From Zunongwangia sp. HGR-M22 (GTDB taxonomy: Bacteria; Bacteroidota; Bacteroidia; Flavobacteriales; Flavobacteriaceae): DNA of 64,000 bases. A model generated the notes under the pieces. That model was not told where the DNA came from. It ran no database searches and saw nothing but the letters and a program-made list of their open reading frames with translations. The position numbers and the translations under genes were made by a program. The DNA lies in NCBI RefSeq assembly GCF_027594425.1, contig NZ_CP115159.1:2221001-2285000 (forward strand). The letters are read 5' to 3'. How positions within the stretch are numbered: the first letter of the stretch is position 1; the number at the start of each line of letters is the position of its first letter. Positions 53,548 to 63,564 of this stretch are shown in pieces.

Positions 53548-54069
53548 CTATTTAACTTCCAGTCCCTCAGTTGTGAAAGCGAAAGATTTATTCCCGATAC
53601 CACCAATCATTACTGCCTGAAATATTGGGCTTAAATTTTTATTCCCATACCATTCCAAAATGAAATTGGCACCAGCTCCCCCAGATGTGTCATTTTCTTC
53701 AATAATGTAATCGATTGTTTCTAATGGAGTTAAATAAATACTTTCCTCCAGATAACTTTTTACTAAATCACCATTTGTATTAAAATAGTCAACTCTTTTT
53801 ATATATAAAGAATCTTTCTCACTTGTATTCCTAATACTTAAAGTTGCTGTTAATTGGGTTCTTTCGTTTCTTGATTTTTGATAAATATCTGAATATATAG
53901 GTACATAGATTTTATGTAAAGCCTTTTCGTTTTCGTTACTTATCTCATTCGAACCTACATTTCTTCTACTAATGGTATCATTGGTCAATTGATTTGGATT
54001 TCTATCTACACACGAACCGAGAATACACAATATCATCATTGTTTTGAAAAAGCTTTTAATTCTATACAT
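53548..54069 (-). CDS. DUF3124 lipoprotein
   Basis: 173 residues. A signal sequence with lipobox (MMILCILGSC, Cys at about 20) is followed by a low-complexity linker and the DUF3124 body: HKIYVPIYSDIYQKSR, LTATLSIRNTSEKDSLYI, VDYFNTNGDLVKSYL, and ENDTSGGAGANFILEW. It is an envelope-anchored protein of unknown function, frequently near stress or ion-transport genes. It is divergent from the sigma-54 regulator gene. Confidence 0.88.
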   Translation of the reverse strand: MYRIKSFFKTMMILCILGSCVDRNPNQLTNDTISRRNVGSNEISNENEKALHKIYVPIYSDIYQKSRNERTQLTATLSIRNTSEKDSLYIKRVDYFNTNGDLVKSYLEESIYLTPLETIDYIIEENDTSGGAGANFILEWYGNKNLSPIFQAVMIGGIGNKSFAFTTEGLEVK

Positions 54070-54145
54070 ATTTGAAAAATTAGATTATTAAATTTACAAT
54101 TACTTTTACCAGCATAACAATGGATTTTAAAAATTATAAATTTTA

Positions 54146-55492
54146 GTGTCTAAAATAAGCGGAAATATTTTAATCGTTGATGACGAACCAGAGCTACGTA
54201 AATTATTAGCAAGGATACTTGAACTTGAGGGCTATGAGGTTTTTACAGCAGATGATGCTGCCAATGCGCTCAAAAAAATACCTTCAATTCAAATCAATGT
54301 GGTTATTACCGATATACAGATGCCGGGTATGAACGGTATCGATTTAATTGAAAAAATTAAAAAAATTTCCCCCATCACTGAAGTAATCTGCCTTACAGCA
54401 TATGGAAAAATAACCGATGGGGTACAGGCCATTAAAAATGGTGCTTATGATTATTTGGAAAAAGATAATTACCGTACTAAAATCATCCCATTAGTAGCTA
54501 AAGCTGCGGAAAAATCAAAATTGCAATTTGAAGTACTATCCCTTCGAAAAAAAATTCAGGGAAAAGAGAATTTTAATACCATTATAGGCCGTTCAAAAGC
54601 TATTCAAAATGCTATCGCCATTGCTCAAAAAGTTGCCCCCACAGATGCTACGGTATTATTATCCGGACCGACCGGAACCGGGAAAGAAATTTTTGCCAAC
54701 GCTATTCACAATGAAAGTAAAAGAGCTACAGAAAATTTAGTCACTATAAATTGCGCAGCGCTAAGCAAAGAAATATTAGAAAGTGAACTTTTTGGCCATA
54801 AGCTGGGAGCCTTTACCGGTGCCATAAAGGATAAACAGGGTTTGTTTGAAGCTGCACATAAAGGCACTATTTTTCTAGATGAAATTGGTGAACTGGAACT
54901 GGGCTTACAGGCAAAAATATTGCGTGTATTGGAAAATGGAACTTTTATAAAGCTTGGCGATACCAAGCAGCAAAAAGTAGATGTGCGGATACTTTCAGCC
55001 ACAAATAGAAACCTCCAGGAAGCCGTTAAAAATGGAACTTTTAGGGAAGATCTATATTTTAGACTCTCGATGTTTGAAATTCGTCTTCCTTCTCTAAATG
55101 AACGCCAAGAAGATATCCTGCCCTTAGCAAATCATTTTTTACTGTCCACAAAAATAAGATTAAATAAAAACATCAATGGAATAACAGCTGCCTATGAGAA
55201 AGCATTGGAAAAACATTACTGGAGTGGCAATATCCGAGAGCTCAAAAACCTCATTGAACGTTCCGTTATTTTGGAAGATTCAGAACTCCTAACTGCTGAT
55301 ACCCTTCCCTTTAATTTTCAAGATCAACTCCCATTAAACGAAAAAAAACCTGTTACTTTAAAAGAAGTTGAGAAAAATCATATTCAAAAAATTTTGGAAC
55401 ATACCGGTGGTAACAAAACACAAACCGCAAAAATCCTGGAAATTGGGCTCACTACTCTCTACGCAAAAATTAAAGAATTTCAGTTAAGTTAA
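54146..55492 (+). CDS. Sigma-54-dependent response regulator (NtrC family)
   Basis: 448 residues from GTG 54146. The receiver domain (residues 6-125) has ILIVDDEPE and the phospho-Asp in VVITDIQMPG. The AAA+ domain has GPTGTGKEIFA (Walker A), LGAFTGAIKDK (the GAFTGA loop that contacts sigma-54) and TIFLDEIGEL. The C-terminus is a Fis-type HTH (GGNKTQTAKILEIGLTTLYAK). It activates sigma-54 promoters when phosphorylated. It directly precedes the kdp operon and takes the place of the usual OmpR-type KdpE. A terminator follows it. Confidence 0.93.
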   Translation: MSKISGNILIVDDEPELRKLLARILELEGYEVFTADDAANALKKIPSIQINVVITDIQMPGMNGIDLIEKIKKISPITEVICLTAYGKITDGVQAIKNGAYDYLEKDNYRTKIIPLVAKAAEKSKLQFEVLSLRKKIQGKENFNTIIGRSKAIQNAIAIAQKVAPTDATVLLSGPTGTGKEIFANAIHNESKRATENLVTINCAALSKEILESELFGHKLGAFTGAIKDKQGLFEAAHKGTIFLDEIGELELGLQAKILRVLENGTFIKLGDTKQQKVDVRILSATNRNLQEAVKNGTFREDLYFRLSMFEIRLPSLNERQEDILPLANHFLLSTKIRLNKNINGITAAYEKALEKHYWSGNIRELKNLIERSVILEDSELLTADTLPFNFQDQLPLNEKKPVTLKEVEKNHIQKILEHTGGNKTQTAKILEIGLTTLYAKIKEFQLS

Positions 55493-55520
55493 ACCCTACC
55501 CCTTCCATTTTGGAAATAAA

Positions 55521-55539
55521 CCCTTCGGAATCCGAAGGG
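55521..55539 (+). terminator. Hairpin terminator after sigma-54 regulator
   Basis: Perfect stem CCCTTCGG-AAT-CCGAAGGG followed by TTTATAATTT. Confidence 0.75.
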
Positions 55540-55635
55540 TTTATAATTTCCCTGCAATTTCCATTTACATTAAATTAAATTTTAATAAACTCCAAATCAA
55601 TACTTTAAAAAAGTATTTACCCTATAAATATTGTA

Positions 55636-55653
55636 TTGGCATTTCGTTTGGCA
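55636..55653 (+). promoter_or_regulatory. Possible sigma-54 promoter of the kdp operon
   Basis: TTGGCA at 55636-55641 and TTGGCA at 55648-55653, 29 bases before the first ORF. Compared with TGGCAC-N5-TTGCA, the -24 half matches well but the -12 half carries an additional G, so spacing to GC is one base long. The neighbouring GAFTGA regulator makes this a natural candidate. Confidence 0.4.
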
Positions 55654-55681
55654 TAAGCCCATTAGAAATTTAAAATATACG

Positions 55682-55777
55682 ATGATGTCAATTTTATTAT
55701 CCCTTGGGATGCTGCTATTGGGCTTGGCAGTTTTTGGTTTGCTCTACCGATCCATTAGATGGTTCGACAAACTTTAA
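55682..55777 (+). CDS. 31-residue membrane peptide upstream of kdpF
   Basis: ATG 55682 to TAA 55775-55777. One hydrophobic helix (ILLSLGMLLLGLAVFGLLY) is followed by a basic-aromatic tail RSIRWFDKL. It is first in the operon, five bases before kdpF. It is not KdpF itself, which is the next ORF and carries the KPEKF tail. It may be an additional small subunit or regulator of the Kdp complex; no experimental counterpart is known to me. Confidence 0.6.
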   Translation: MMSILLSLGMLLLGLAVFGLLYRSIRWFDKL

Positions 55778-55782
55778 GCCTT

Positions 55783-55860
55783 ATGATCTTTTTATTAATA
55801 ATTGCCGTGGTGGTATTTGCCTATTTGGTGTACGCCATTGCCAAACCCGAAAAATTTTAA
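55783..55860 (+). CDS. kdpF: K+-transporting ATPase subunit KdpF
   Basis: 25 residues: a single helix (IFLLIIAVVVFAYLVYAIA) ending KPEKF, the standard KdpF signature (ylvyAlxxPExF). It stabilises the KdpABC complex in the membrane. It lies three bases before kdpA. Confidence 0.9.
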   Translation: MIFLLIIAVVVFAYLVYAIAKPEKF

Positions 55861-55863
55861 GCA

Positions 55864-57558
55864 ATGAATACGGAACTAATGGGAATTATCCTTATTTTTT
55901 TATTAAGCGCGCTGCTTGCGTGGCCATTAGGAAAATATATGGTAAAAGTCTTTAAGGGCGAAAAAGTCTGGACTGATTTTTTAAGCCCTTTCGAAAGATT
56001 CATTTTTAAAATGGCAGGAGTAAACCCAGATAAGGAAATGGATTGGAAACAGAATTTAAAAGCCCTTTTAGGGATCAATATGCTGTTTTTTGTAGTCGCA
56101 ATCATTTTATTAATGATACAAGGATCTCATCCTTTTTGGAACCCAAACGGGTTTGGAAATTGGGATCCTACCCTTGCCTTTAATACGGCAGTGAGTTTTA
56201 CGACCAACACCAACCTGCAACATTATAGCGGTGAAAGCGGGGCTAGCTACTTCACACAACTTATCGTGTTTTGTTGGTTGCAATTTGTAAGTGCCGCTAC
56301 CGGTATTGCTGCCTGTGCCCTATTATTTAAAGGACTGTTGAACAAACAATCCAGTAACCTGGGGAATTTTTATAACCTGTTTTTAAAAACCTGTACCCGT
56401 ATATTGCTTCCACTAGCAATTGTACTGTCGTTGGCCTTAAGCTTTAACGGCACCGTAAGCAATTTTGAAGGCTTACAGCAAGTGACCACCTTAGAGGGGG
56501 ATACGCAACTGGTAGCCGGTGGTCCCGCAGCTCCGATGGTTTCCATTAAACAGTTAGGAACTAACGGCGGTGGTTTCTTTGGTCCAAACTCCACACATCC
56601 GTTTGAAAATCCCAACTATTCTACCAATATTCTAGAAAATATAGCCATTTTATTAATCCCGATGGCCCTGGTTTTCGCCTTTGGTTTTTACCTTAAACGC
56701 AAAAAAATCGCTGGACTGTTTTTTGGCGTAATGAGTTTATTGTTTGTCAGTTTTGTGGCTATTTCGGTTTATCAGGAAATGCACGGCAATCCCGCTATTC
56801 ATCAAATGGGCATTGCCAATGCGCAAGCTAATTTAGAAGGTAAAGAAGTTCGTTTTGGACCGGCTGCCTCCTCCCTATGGGGCGTTTCGACCACGGCAAC
56901 GTCCAATGGTTCTGTCAATTCAATGCACGATAGTCATACCGCGATATCCGGTGGAATTTTCTTGCTCGATATGTTTATCAACGCCGTATATGGAGGTGTA
57001 GGCGTTGGCTTTATCAATTTCTTTGTGTTTGTGATTATTGCAGTGTTTATAGCTGGGCAAATGATTGGCCGTACGCCCGATTTCCTCGGAAAGAAAATTG
57101 AAGCTAAAGAGATTAAAATTGCAGCGATTGTAGCCATTCTTCATCCGTTATTGATTTTAGCGGGAACAGGGTTAACTAGTTATCTAATCGTACAGAATTC
57201 CGATTTGGCCTGGCTCAATAATCCCTCGTTTCACGGATTTTCAGAAATGTTATACGAAAATACTTCGGCAGCGGCAAACAACGGCTCCGGCTTCGAAGGC
57301 TTGGGAGATAATACTTCCCTCTGGAATATTTTAACGGGGATTATTATGCTTTTGGGAAGATTTTTACCCATTCTCGGACCATTGGCCATCGTAGGCGCCT
57401 TAGCGGTTAAAAAACCGGTTCCCATTACCGCAGGCTCCCTTAAAGCCGAAAGTCCGGCTTTTGGAGCGGTATTGATTTCAGTTATTTTAATCATCGCCGC
57501 GCTGGCCTTCTTTCCCGCCCTTGCCCTTGGGCCTTTAGCCGAATATTTCACCTTATAA
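55864..57558 (+). CDS. kdpA: K+-transporting ATPase subunit KdpA
   Basis: 564 residues, normal length. It is the potassium channel-like subunit with four pore loops: [43 protein letters not shown] and [12 protein letters not shown]. Each has the Gly-rich selectivity filter of the superfamily. About ten membrane helices. Part of a high-affinity K+ uptake pump with KdpB and KdpC, used under low K+ or osmotic stress. Confidence 0.97.
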   Translation: MNTELMGIILIFLLSALLAWPLGKYMVKVFKGEKVWTDFLSPFERFIFKMAGVNPDKEMDWKQNLKALLGINMLFFVVAIILLMIQGSHPFWNPNGFGNWDPTLAFNTAVSFTTNTNLQHYSGESGASYFTQLIVFCWLQFVSAATGIAACALLFKGLLNKQSSNLGNFYNLFLKTCTRILLPLAIVLSLALSFNGTVSNFEGLQQVTTLEGDTQLVAGGPAAPMVSIKQLGTNGGGFFGPNSTHPFENPNYSTNILENIAILLIPMALVFAFGFYLKRKKIAGLFFGVMSLLFVSFVAISVYQEMHGNPAIHQMGIANAQANLEGKEVRFGPAASSLWGVSTTATSNGSVNSMHDSHTAISGGIFLLDMFINAVYGGVGVGFINFFVFVIIAVFIAGQMIGRTPDFLGKKIEAKEIKIAAIVAILHPLLILAGTGLTSYLIVQNSDLAWLNNPSFHGFSEMLYENTSAAANNGSGFEGLGDNTSLWNILTGIIMLLGRFLPILGPLAIVGALAVKKPVPITAGSLKAESPAFGAVLISVILIIAALAFFPALALGPLAEYFTL

Positions 57559-57568
57559 TTTAAAAACA

Positions 57569-59641
57569 ATGAGTACAAATAATCAAAAATTATTTTCGGG
57601 GGCTTTGGTCGGCGATGCTTTAAAAGAGTCGTTTACCAAACTCAACCCGAAAGCAATGATCAAAAACCCGGTGATGTTTTCGGTAGAAATCGGTACCGTT
57701 ATTATGCTGGGCGTAACCATTCTTTCTGCCTTTATGCAAAACGATTCGCTGGGTACAACTGGATATAACCTAATTATCACCTTTATTTTATTGCTGACCG
57801 TCATCTTTGCCAATTTTGCCGAGGCCATCGCCGAAGCACGTGGGAAAGCACAGGCCGATAGCTTGCGTAAAACAAGAAAAGACACCAAAGCCAAGAAGTT
57901 GCAAGAGGTAAAAAATGCAACACGCGATGCAAAATACACCGAGGTTTCTTCTTCAGAATTAAAAAAAGGGGATTTGTACCTTTGTGAACCGGGCGATATT
58001 ATCCCCGCAGATGGTGAGATTGTAGAAGGTTTGGCATCTATAGATGAAGCAGCCATTACCGGGGAAAGTGCGCCGGTTATTCGTGAAGCCGGCACCGATC
58101 GTGATAGTGTTATCGGCGGTACCAAAGTCCTATCAGATAGAATTATTGTAAAAGTTACGGCCGATCCCGGAAGTAGTTTTCTTGATAAAATGATTAGTTT
58201 GGTAGAAGGGGCTAATCGACAAAAAACACCCAATGAAATCGCTCTGACCATTTTACTGTCAAGCTTTACTTTAATCTTTTTAATCGTCACCGTTACGCTA
58301 CAACCTTTTGCCGATTATGCGAACACACCGATTAGTATCGCGGCATTGATTTCACTCTTTGTATGTTTAATTCCCACCACCATAGGCGGGTTGTTATCGG
58401 CCATTGGGATTGCGGGGATGGATCGAGCCCTACGTGCCAACATCATCGCAAAATCTGGTAAAGCGGTAGAAACAGCCGGGGATATAGATACTTTACTATT
58501 AGATAAAACCGGAACCATAACAATCGGAAACCGTGAGGCGACCGAATTAATTCCGCTAAACAAAGAGGAAGAAAGGGAATTTATGCAACTTTGTTTGATC
58601 AGTTCCCTCTCTGACAATACGCCGGAAGGAAAAAGTATTGTGGTACTGGCGCAAAAGAAAATGGGAGCCAACGTAAAAACCGGAAAAGAACACCCTATGC
58701 TGAAAGGAGCTGAATTTATTGGCTTTTCTGCAGAAAGCAGAATGAGCGGAGTCAATCTTTCTAATGGAAGTGAAATAAGAAAAGGAGCTTGGGATGCCAT
58801 TAAAAAGTGGGGGAAAAAATCTTCCGATAGTGATAAAAACTTTCTAGAGGAAAAAGTAAATAAAATTGCCAATAACGGAGGAACACCATTGGCCTTAGCG
58901 GTAGATCATAAAATTTTGGGAGTGATTCAATTAGAAGATATCATTAAACCAGGCATTAGCGAGCGTTTTTCACGCTTGCGAAAAATGGGCGTAAAAACAG
59001 TAATGGTTACCGGGGATAATCCGCTTACCGCAAAATTTATTGCTAAACAGGCCGGTGTGGACGATTTCATTGCTGAAGCCAAACCGGAAGATAAAATGCA
59101 ATACATTAAAAACGAACAGGCACAGGGAAAACTGGTAGCGATGATGGGAGATGGAACAAATGATGCACCCGGATTGGCTCAGGCCGATGTAGGTGTAGCG
59201 ATGAATAGCGGGACACAAGCGGCCAAAGAAGCAGCCAATATGGTTGACCTGGATAACGACCCTACCAAGCTGATTGAAGTGGTGGAAATCGGGAAACAAT
59301 TATTGATTACCCGTGGAAATGTGACCACTTTTTCCATCGCTAATGATGTTGCCAAATACTTTGCAATTGTTCCTGCATTATTTGTAATCGCTATCCCGGG
59401 AATGGAAGCATTAAACATTATGAAACTTGGGTCACCGCAAAGCGCGATTTTAAGTGCGGTTATTTTTAATGCTATCATTATCCCGTTCCTGATTCCGTTA
59501 GCTTTACGCGGTGTAAAATATCGTCCTGTCGGTGCTTCTACTTTATTAACCCGAAACTTGTTGATGTACGGGCTGGGCGGAATAATTGTTCCTTTTTTGG
59601 GAATTAAGATTATTGATCTTATCGTCAATTTATTTATGTAG
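57569..59641 (+). CDS. kdpB: K+-transporting P-type ATPase subunit KdpB
   Basis: 690 residues, normal length. The P-type ATPase signatures are all present: TGESAPV (A domain), [11 protein letters not shown] (phosphorylated Asp), [10 protein letters not shown], and [21 protein letters not shown] (hinge). It hydrolyses ATP to drive K+ through KdpA. It begins ten bases after kdpA. The gap to kdpC (about 200 bases) is unusually long for this operon and shows nothing recognisable. Confidence 0.97.
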   Translation: MSTNNQKLFSGALVGDALKESFTKLNPKAMIKNPVMFSVEIGTVIMLGVTILSAFMQNDSLGTTGYNLIITFILLLTVIFANFAEAIAEARGKAQADSLRKTRKDTKAKKLQEVKNATRDAKYTEVSSSELKKGDLYLCEPGDIIPADGEIVEGLASIDEAAITGESAPVIREAGTDRDSVIGGTKVLSDRIIVKVTADPGSSFLDKMISLVEGANRQKTPNEIALTILLSSFTLIFLIVTVTLQPFADYANTPISIAALISLFVCLIPTTIGGLLSAIGIAGMDRALRANIIAKSGKAVETAGDIDTLLLDKTGTITIGNREATELIPLNKEEEREFMQLCLISSLSDNTPEGKSIVVLAQKKMGANVKTGKEHPMLKGAEFIGFSAESRMSGVNLSNGSEIRKGAWDAIKKWGKKSSDSDKNFLEEKVNKIANNGGTPLALAVDHKILGVIQLEDIIKPGISERFSRLRKMGVKTVMVTGDNPLTAKFIAKQAGVDDFIAEAKPEDKMQYIKNEQAQGKLVAMMGDGTNDAPGLAQADVGVAMNSGTQAAKEAANMVDLDNDPTKLIEVVEIGKQLLITRGNVTTFSIANDVAKYFAIVPALFVIAIPGMEALNIMKLGSPQSAILSAVIFNAIIIPFLIPLALRGVKYRPVGASTLLTRNLLMYGLGGIIVPFLGIKIIDLIVNLFM

Positions 59642-59844
59642 TAGGTTATCTCTGGGGAATTGAAGTGAATCCTTAATCAATTATTGGTCATATCGCAAAA
59701 TGGCTCCAGATAATTTTTGGGATTATCTCCAAATTAATAATAGTGTGGTTTCTGGTATGAAAAATAGCATTCCTAATTAACCATTTCAATTAAGAACTTA
59801 CCTTTTTTCCCCGGTGAAAACCAAAATATTTTAAAACAAAAAAT

Positions 59845-60450
59845 ATGAAAAATTTTAAATCAAGTATCATACTGGCGCTTATTACTATAGTCATTTTTGG
59901 CGCATTATATCCATTGGCAATGACGGGGTTGGGAGGAATAATTGCTCCCAACGCTGCCGAAGGAAAACCGATTTATAAAAATGAAACTCTTATTGGTTAT
60001 GAAAATGTAGGACAGTCATTTTACAGCGACAAATACTTTTGGAGCCGTCCCTCGGCGGTTGATTATGACGCTTCCTCTACCGGAGGGAGCAATTACGGTA
60101 ACCAAAATCCAGAGTTATTAAAACAAATCGAAGAACGCAGTCAAAAATTACTGGTACACAATCCGGGGTTGTCCAAAGCGGATATCCCGGTAGAACTCAT
60201 AACCGCATCCGGTTCAGGGCTTGATCCACACATCAGCAAACAAGCCGCCCTGATACAGGTAAACCGCATCGCTGAAATTCGTGGAATCGTGAAAGAAGAT
60301 TTGGTCAACCTGATCAATAAATATAATGAAGATGCGTTTCTCGGACTTTTCGGCCCTAAAGACATTGTAAATGTTTTAAAATTAAATATCGCTTTAGATC
60401 AAATAAATGCTGAGGTAGCATTTACAAATCGAATAAAAAATTCAAAATAA
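59845..60450 (+). CDS. kdpC: K+-transporting ATPase subunit KdpC
   Basis: 201 residues. One N-terminal membrane helix (SIILALITIVIFGALYPLAM) is followed by the periplasmic domain with GQSFYSDKYFWSRPSA, STGGSNYG and ASGSGLDPHIS, the KdpC consensus. It is needed for assembly and high-affinity K+ binding. It is followed without any gap by the porin gene (TAA then ATG). Confidence 0.96.
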   Translation: MKNFKSSIILALITIVIFGALYPLAMTGLGGIIAPNAAEGKPIYKNETLIGYENVGQSFYSDKYFWSRPSAVDYDASSTGGSNYGNQNPELLKQIEERSQKLLVHNPGLSKADIPVELITASGSGLDPHISKQAALIQVNRIAEIRGIVKEDLVNLINKYNEDAFLGLFGPKDIVNVLKLNIALDQINAEVAFTNRIKNSK

Positions 60451-61563
60451 ATGAAAAAATTAATGACATTGGCCGTAGCTGCATTAGGTATTGCTGCTGC
60501 AAACGCCCAGGAAACTGAAGAGGAAAATAAACATTCTCTAAGACTAACAGGTTATGTAGACAGCTATTTTGCCGGTTATGATAACGACTTGGATCAGCAA
60601 GAATTTCAACCCTTTATCACAGTGGGCGCACGCGATAATAGTTTTGGGATCAATGTTGCCCAGTTTGGTCTGCATTACCAGCACGAGAAAGTCCGTGGAA
60701 ACGTGACCCTGCATTACGGGGATATTCCACAGGCCACCTGGAGTGGCGATTTCAATATGCTCCAAGAAGCTAATGTGGGGGTATTATTAACCAATGGTCT
60801 GTGGCTGGATGCTGGCTTTTTTAGAACCCATATCGGTACCGAAAGCTTTTTGCCTAAAAACAATATGCTCAGCAGTACCGCCTTTAAAACCTATAATGAG
60901 CCTTTTTACCAGGCAGGGGCAAAATTAAGCTATGATAATGTAGAAAATTGGTATTTTGAATTATGGGCCTTAAACGGTTACAACAATTTTGTAGATAACA
61001 ACGATACCAAATCGGTTGGGGCTCTGATTAGCCATAATTTTTCTAAAAATACATCGATTACCTACACCAACATCTACGGAAGGGAAAGTGAAGACGGGAT
61101 TTCCCCGGATCAGAACCGGTTTTACCAAAATATTTATCTGAACCAAAACTGGAACAATAAAGTGTTTTTGACGATAGGTTTTGACTATGGTATCCAGACC
61201 AATAGCGAGTTGAAAAATTCCAGTGAAACAGCAAATATGTATGCGGGTTTAGTCACTGCACGATATCAATTTATGCCTAAATGGAGTATAACCGGCCGCG
61301 CGGAACTCTTTAAAGATGAAAACGGATTCATCAGCGGTACCACCATAAACGCAAATGGTAGCATAAAAGGGGTGGAACTCACAGGGTATACCTTGGGTAC
61401 CGAGTACCGTCCCATCCCAAATGCCTATCTAAGGGCAGAAGCACGTTATACCCACGCCGCAGATGATCTGGAAATTTTTATAAATGATGGTCAACCTAGT
61501 AATCACCGAATTGAAGTGCTCCTAACTATGGGATTGGAAATCGATAAAATATTCAAATTTTAA
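60451..61563 (+). CDS. Outer-membrane beta-barrel porin-like protein in the kdp operon
   Basis: 370 residues with a signal peptide ending in NAQ (residues 1-20) and a long run of amphipathic strands (LRLTGYVDSYFAGYD, FGINVAQFGLHYQHEKVRGNVTLHYGD, and so on), ending LTMGLEIDKIFKF with C-terminal Phe. It belongs to the porin-like proteins (OmpL/DUF1597-type style) found next to kdp genes in Bacteroidota. A role in K+ passage through the outer membrane is suggested by its start immediately after kdpC, not proven. Confidence 0.85.
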   Translation: MKKLMTLAVAALGIAAANAQETEEENKHSLRLTGYVDSYFAGYDNDLDQQEFQPFITVGARDNSFGINVAQFGLHYQHEKVRGNVTLHYGDIPQATWSGDFNMLQEANVGVLLTNGLWLDAGFFRTHIGTESFLPKNNMLSSTAFKTYNEPFYQAGAKLSYDNVENWYFELWALNGYNNFVDNNDTKSVGALISHNFSKNTSITYTNIYGRESEDGISPDQNRFYQNIYLNQNWNNKVFLTIGFDYGIQTNSELKNSSETANMYAGLVTARYQFMPKWSITGRAELFKDENGFISGTTINANGSIKGVELTGYTLGTEYRPIPNAYLRAEARYTHAADDLEIFINDGQPSNHRIEVLLTMGLEIDKIFKF

Positions 61564-61719
61564 AAATAATGAAGCTGCCCAATTCAGCATCGAAAACTCA
61601 AATGAATTTTAATGTGATCATAAATCGACTACTAGTTTGAATACCATATCCAATATTTCCAAATATATGGATAAACAAGAAAACGATCTTTTTTGGGTAG
61701 CATTCCTAAAAATGGAATT

Positions 61720-62073
61720 ATGGAAAATATAGAACAAACCGCCAATAAATTAATTGATGCCCTGATCGACGGAGACACTAAAGCATTAAACTCGTTATTT
61801 AGTGAAGACTGCAAAGTTCACTTGCCTTTTAAACTAAATTATAGTATGGATCTGGAAGGAAAAAAAGAAGTACTCTCATATTTTCAGGAAAACTTTAATT
61901 GCCCCACAAAAGAAAAAATCAAACAACGTAAATCTGTAGTGAGCGATAAAAGCCACGTACTCATAAATTTTGAAGGACATTGTTACCGTAATCATCGCAA
62001 AAATACATTTGAATATAGTGTGTTCTGCGAAGTGTTCAACGGAAAAATAAAAGAAGTTTATGCAATCATATAA
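61720..62073 (+). CDS. NTF2-like (SnoaL-type) protein
   Basis: 117 residues from ATG 61720; an upstream in-frame TTG (61693) is less likely. MENIEQTANKLIDALIDGD, LFSEDCKVHLPF and YSVFCEVFNGKIKEVYAI show the alpha+beta cone fold of the NTF2 superfamily. It is cytosolic. It lies between the porin gene and kdpD and is followed by a second, broken paralogue. A ligand-sensing role for the Kdp system is a guess. Confidence 0.75.
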   Translation: MENIEQTANKLIDALIDGDTKALNSLFSEDCKVHLPFKLNYSMDLEGKKEVLSYFQENFNCPTKEKIKQRKSVVSDKSHVLINFEGHCYRNHRKNTFEYSVFCEVFNGKIKEVYAII

Positions 62074-62083
62074 ATCCTGAAAA

Positions 62084-62441
62084 ATGACTTTAGATAAAAT
62101 TGGGAATTTGTTACTTGATGCGATATTAAAAGGAAATCCTCAGGAAATGAACAATTTATTTACCGAAGATTGTAAGTTAATTATTCCCCTTTCCCAAAGA
62201 CAGGAAAATTAGTGGGGTTCACAAGACCATAACTTATTTTTATAAAAATCATAAATCCCAAAAGGACGAATTAACGAATGAACGTAAATTTATCGTCAGT
62301 AAAAATACCCGAATCTTGATCTACACCAAAGTTTTGGATAAAAACCAACAAATTGAAAGCGTTGTGGATTACTGTGCTTATTGTAAATTGGAAAACAAAA
62401 AAATAAAGGAACTCTCGCTGTTGATAAAATGTTATGAATGA
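62084..62441 (+). pseudogene. Second NTF2-like gene, frameshifted
   Basis: ATG 62084 opens MTLDKIGNLLLDAILKGNPQ and LFTEDCKLIIPLSQ, parallel to the upstream paralogue, then stops at TAG 62210-62212. Another frame continues KISGVHKTITYFYKNHK, KFIVSKNTRILIYTKV, ESVVDYCAYCKLENKKIKEL to TGA 62439-62441. A one-base indel around 62190-62205 separates the halves. The 3' end overlaps the kdpD start. Confidence 0.7.
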
Positions 62442-63540
62442 TTCCCAGAATAATTTTTACGACCAGATAAGCCGCCGTCGACAAGGGCGACTAAAAGTCT
62501 ATATTGGAATGATTGCGGGCGTGGGGAAAACCTACCGAATGCTACAGGAAGCCCACGAGTTGGTAAAAAAAGGGGTAGATGTACGTATTGGCGAGATTGT
62601 ACCCCACAATCGTAAAGAAACATTGGCCTTGGTCGCGGGAATTCCCGAGATCAAAAAAAAGGAAGTTTTTTATAAGTCAAAAAAATTGAGCGAACTTAAC
62701 CTGGAGGCCATTCTTGAGCTCCATCCTACTGTGGTTTTGGTAGATGAACTGGCGCACACCAACATTCCAGGGAGCCATAACGAAAAACGCTGGCAAGACG
62801 TGCTGGAAATCATTGATGCCGGAATTAATGTGATTACGGCTTTTAATGTGCAACATCTGGAAAGTTTAAGGGATCAGGTACATCGCATTACCGGAATAGA
62901 AATTACAGAAACGATACCCGACTATTTTCTTGAATACGCCGATGAAGTGGTAAATATCGACCTACCGGCACAAGATTTAATCCAGCGATTAAAGGATGGA
63001 AAAATCTATGCCCCAGAACGCGCTGAATATGCATTAAGAAATTTTTTTCAACCTGAAAAAATCCTGCATCTAAGGGATTTAGCGCTTCGAAAAGTAGCCG
63101 AAAAAGTAGAGCATAAAATTATAAACACCTCTACCCGCCTTCCGTTTGAAAAATTTTTAGCGTGTATTAGTACAAATGATACCGGTGCAAAAAAAATTTT
63201 GCGAAAGGCAGCTAGGATGAGTACACATTACCAGGCACAATGGTTGGTTTTATATGTGCAGACCTCCAGGGAAAGTACAAATAAAGTAAATTTGGCCAGC
63301 CAACGAAAATTATTAATGAACCTAAAATGGGCCGCAGAACAAGGTGCCAGAACTTTAAAACGCGAAAGCGACGATGTAGCGCAAGCGATCTATGAGGTGA
63401 TCTTAGAAGAAGATATTACTACAGTTATTATTGGGAAACCCCACAGTACCATAATAAAGAGCTTAATGGGAAAAAATTATTTTAAAAATTTGCTCAATAA
63501 ATTAGAAAATCAAGAAATAGATGTAGTAATTGTTGCCTAA
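62434..63540 (+). CDS. kdpD: KdpD sensor N-terminal module (KdpD-Usp, no kinase)
   Basis: 368 residues, against about 890 for full KdpD. Residues 15-225 are the KdpD domain: IGMIAGVGKTYRM (Walker A), VDELAHTN (Walker B), GSHNEKRWQDV, NVQHLESL. Residues 235-368 are a Usp-like domain ending VVIVA. No transmembrane, dimerisation or HATPase parts: the protein ends cleanly at 63540, and a separate membrane kinase gene starts 24 bases later. This split form of KdpD is seen in other Bacteroidota. Confidence 0.92.
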   Translation: MNDSQNNFYDQISRRRQGRLKVYIGMIAGVGKTYRMLQEAHELVKKGVDVRIGEIVPHNRKETLALVAGIPEIKKKEVFYKSKKLSELNLEAILELHPTVVLVDELAHTNIPGSHNEKRWQDVLEIIDAGINVITAFNVQHLESLRDQVHRITGIEITETIPDYFLEYADEVVNIDLPAQDLIQRLKDGKIYAPERAEYALRNFFQPEKILHLRDLALRKVAEKVEHKIINTSTRLPFEKFLACISTNDTGAKKILRKAARMSTHYQAQWLVLYVQTSRESTNKVNLASQRKLLMNLKWAAEQGARTLKRESDDVAQAIYEVILEEDITTVIIGKPHSTIIKSLMGKNYFKNLLNKLENQEIDVVIVA

Positions 63541-63564
63541 TTTGGAACTTAAGATGCTAATAGA

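Noticed and set aside
57583-58872. Long reverse-strand frames inside kdpB
   Set aside because: Antisense to strongly conserved P-type ATPase sequence; Ser/Phe-rich composition is typical of antisense translation.
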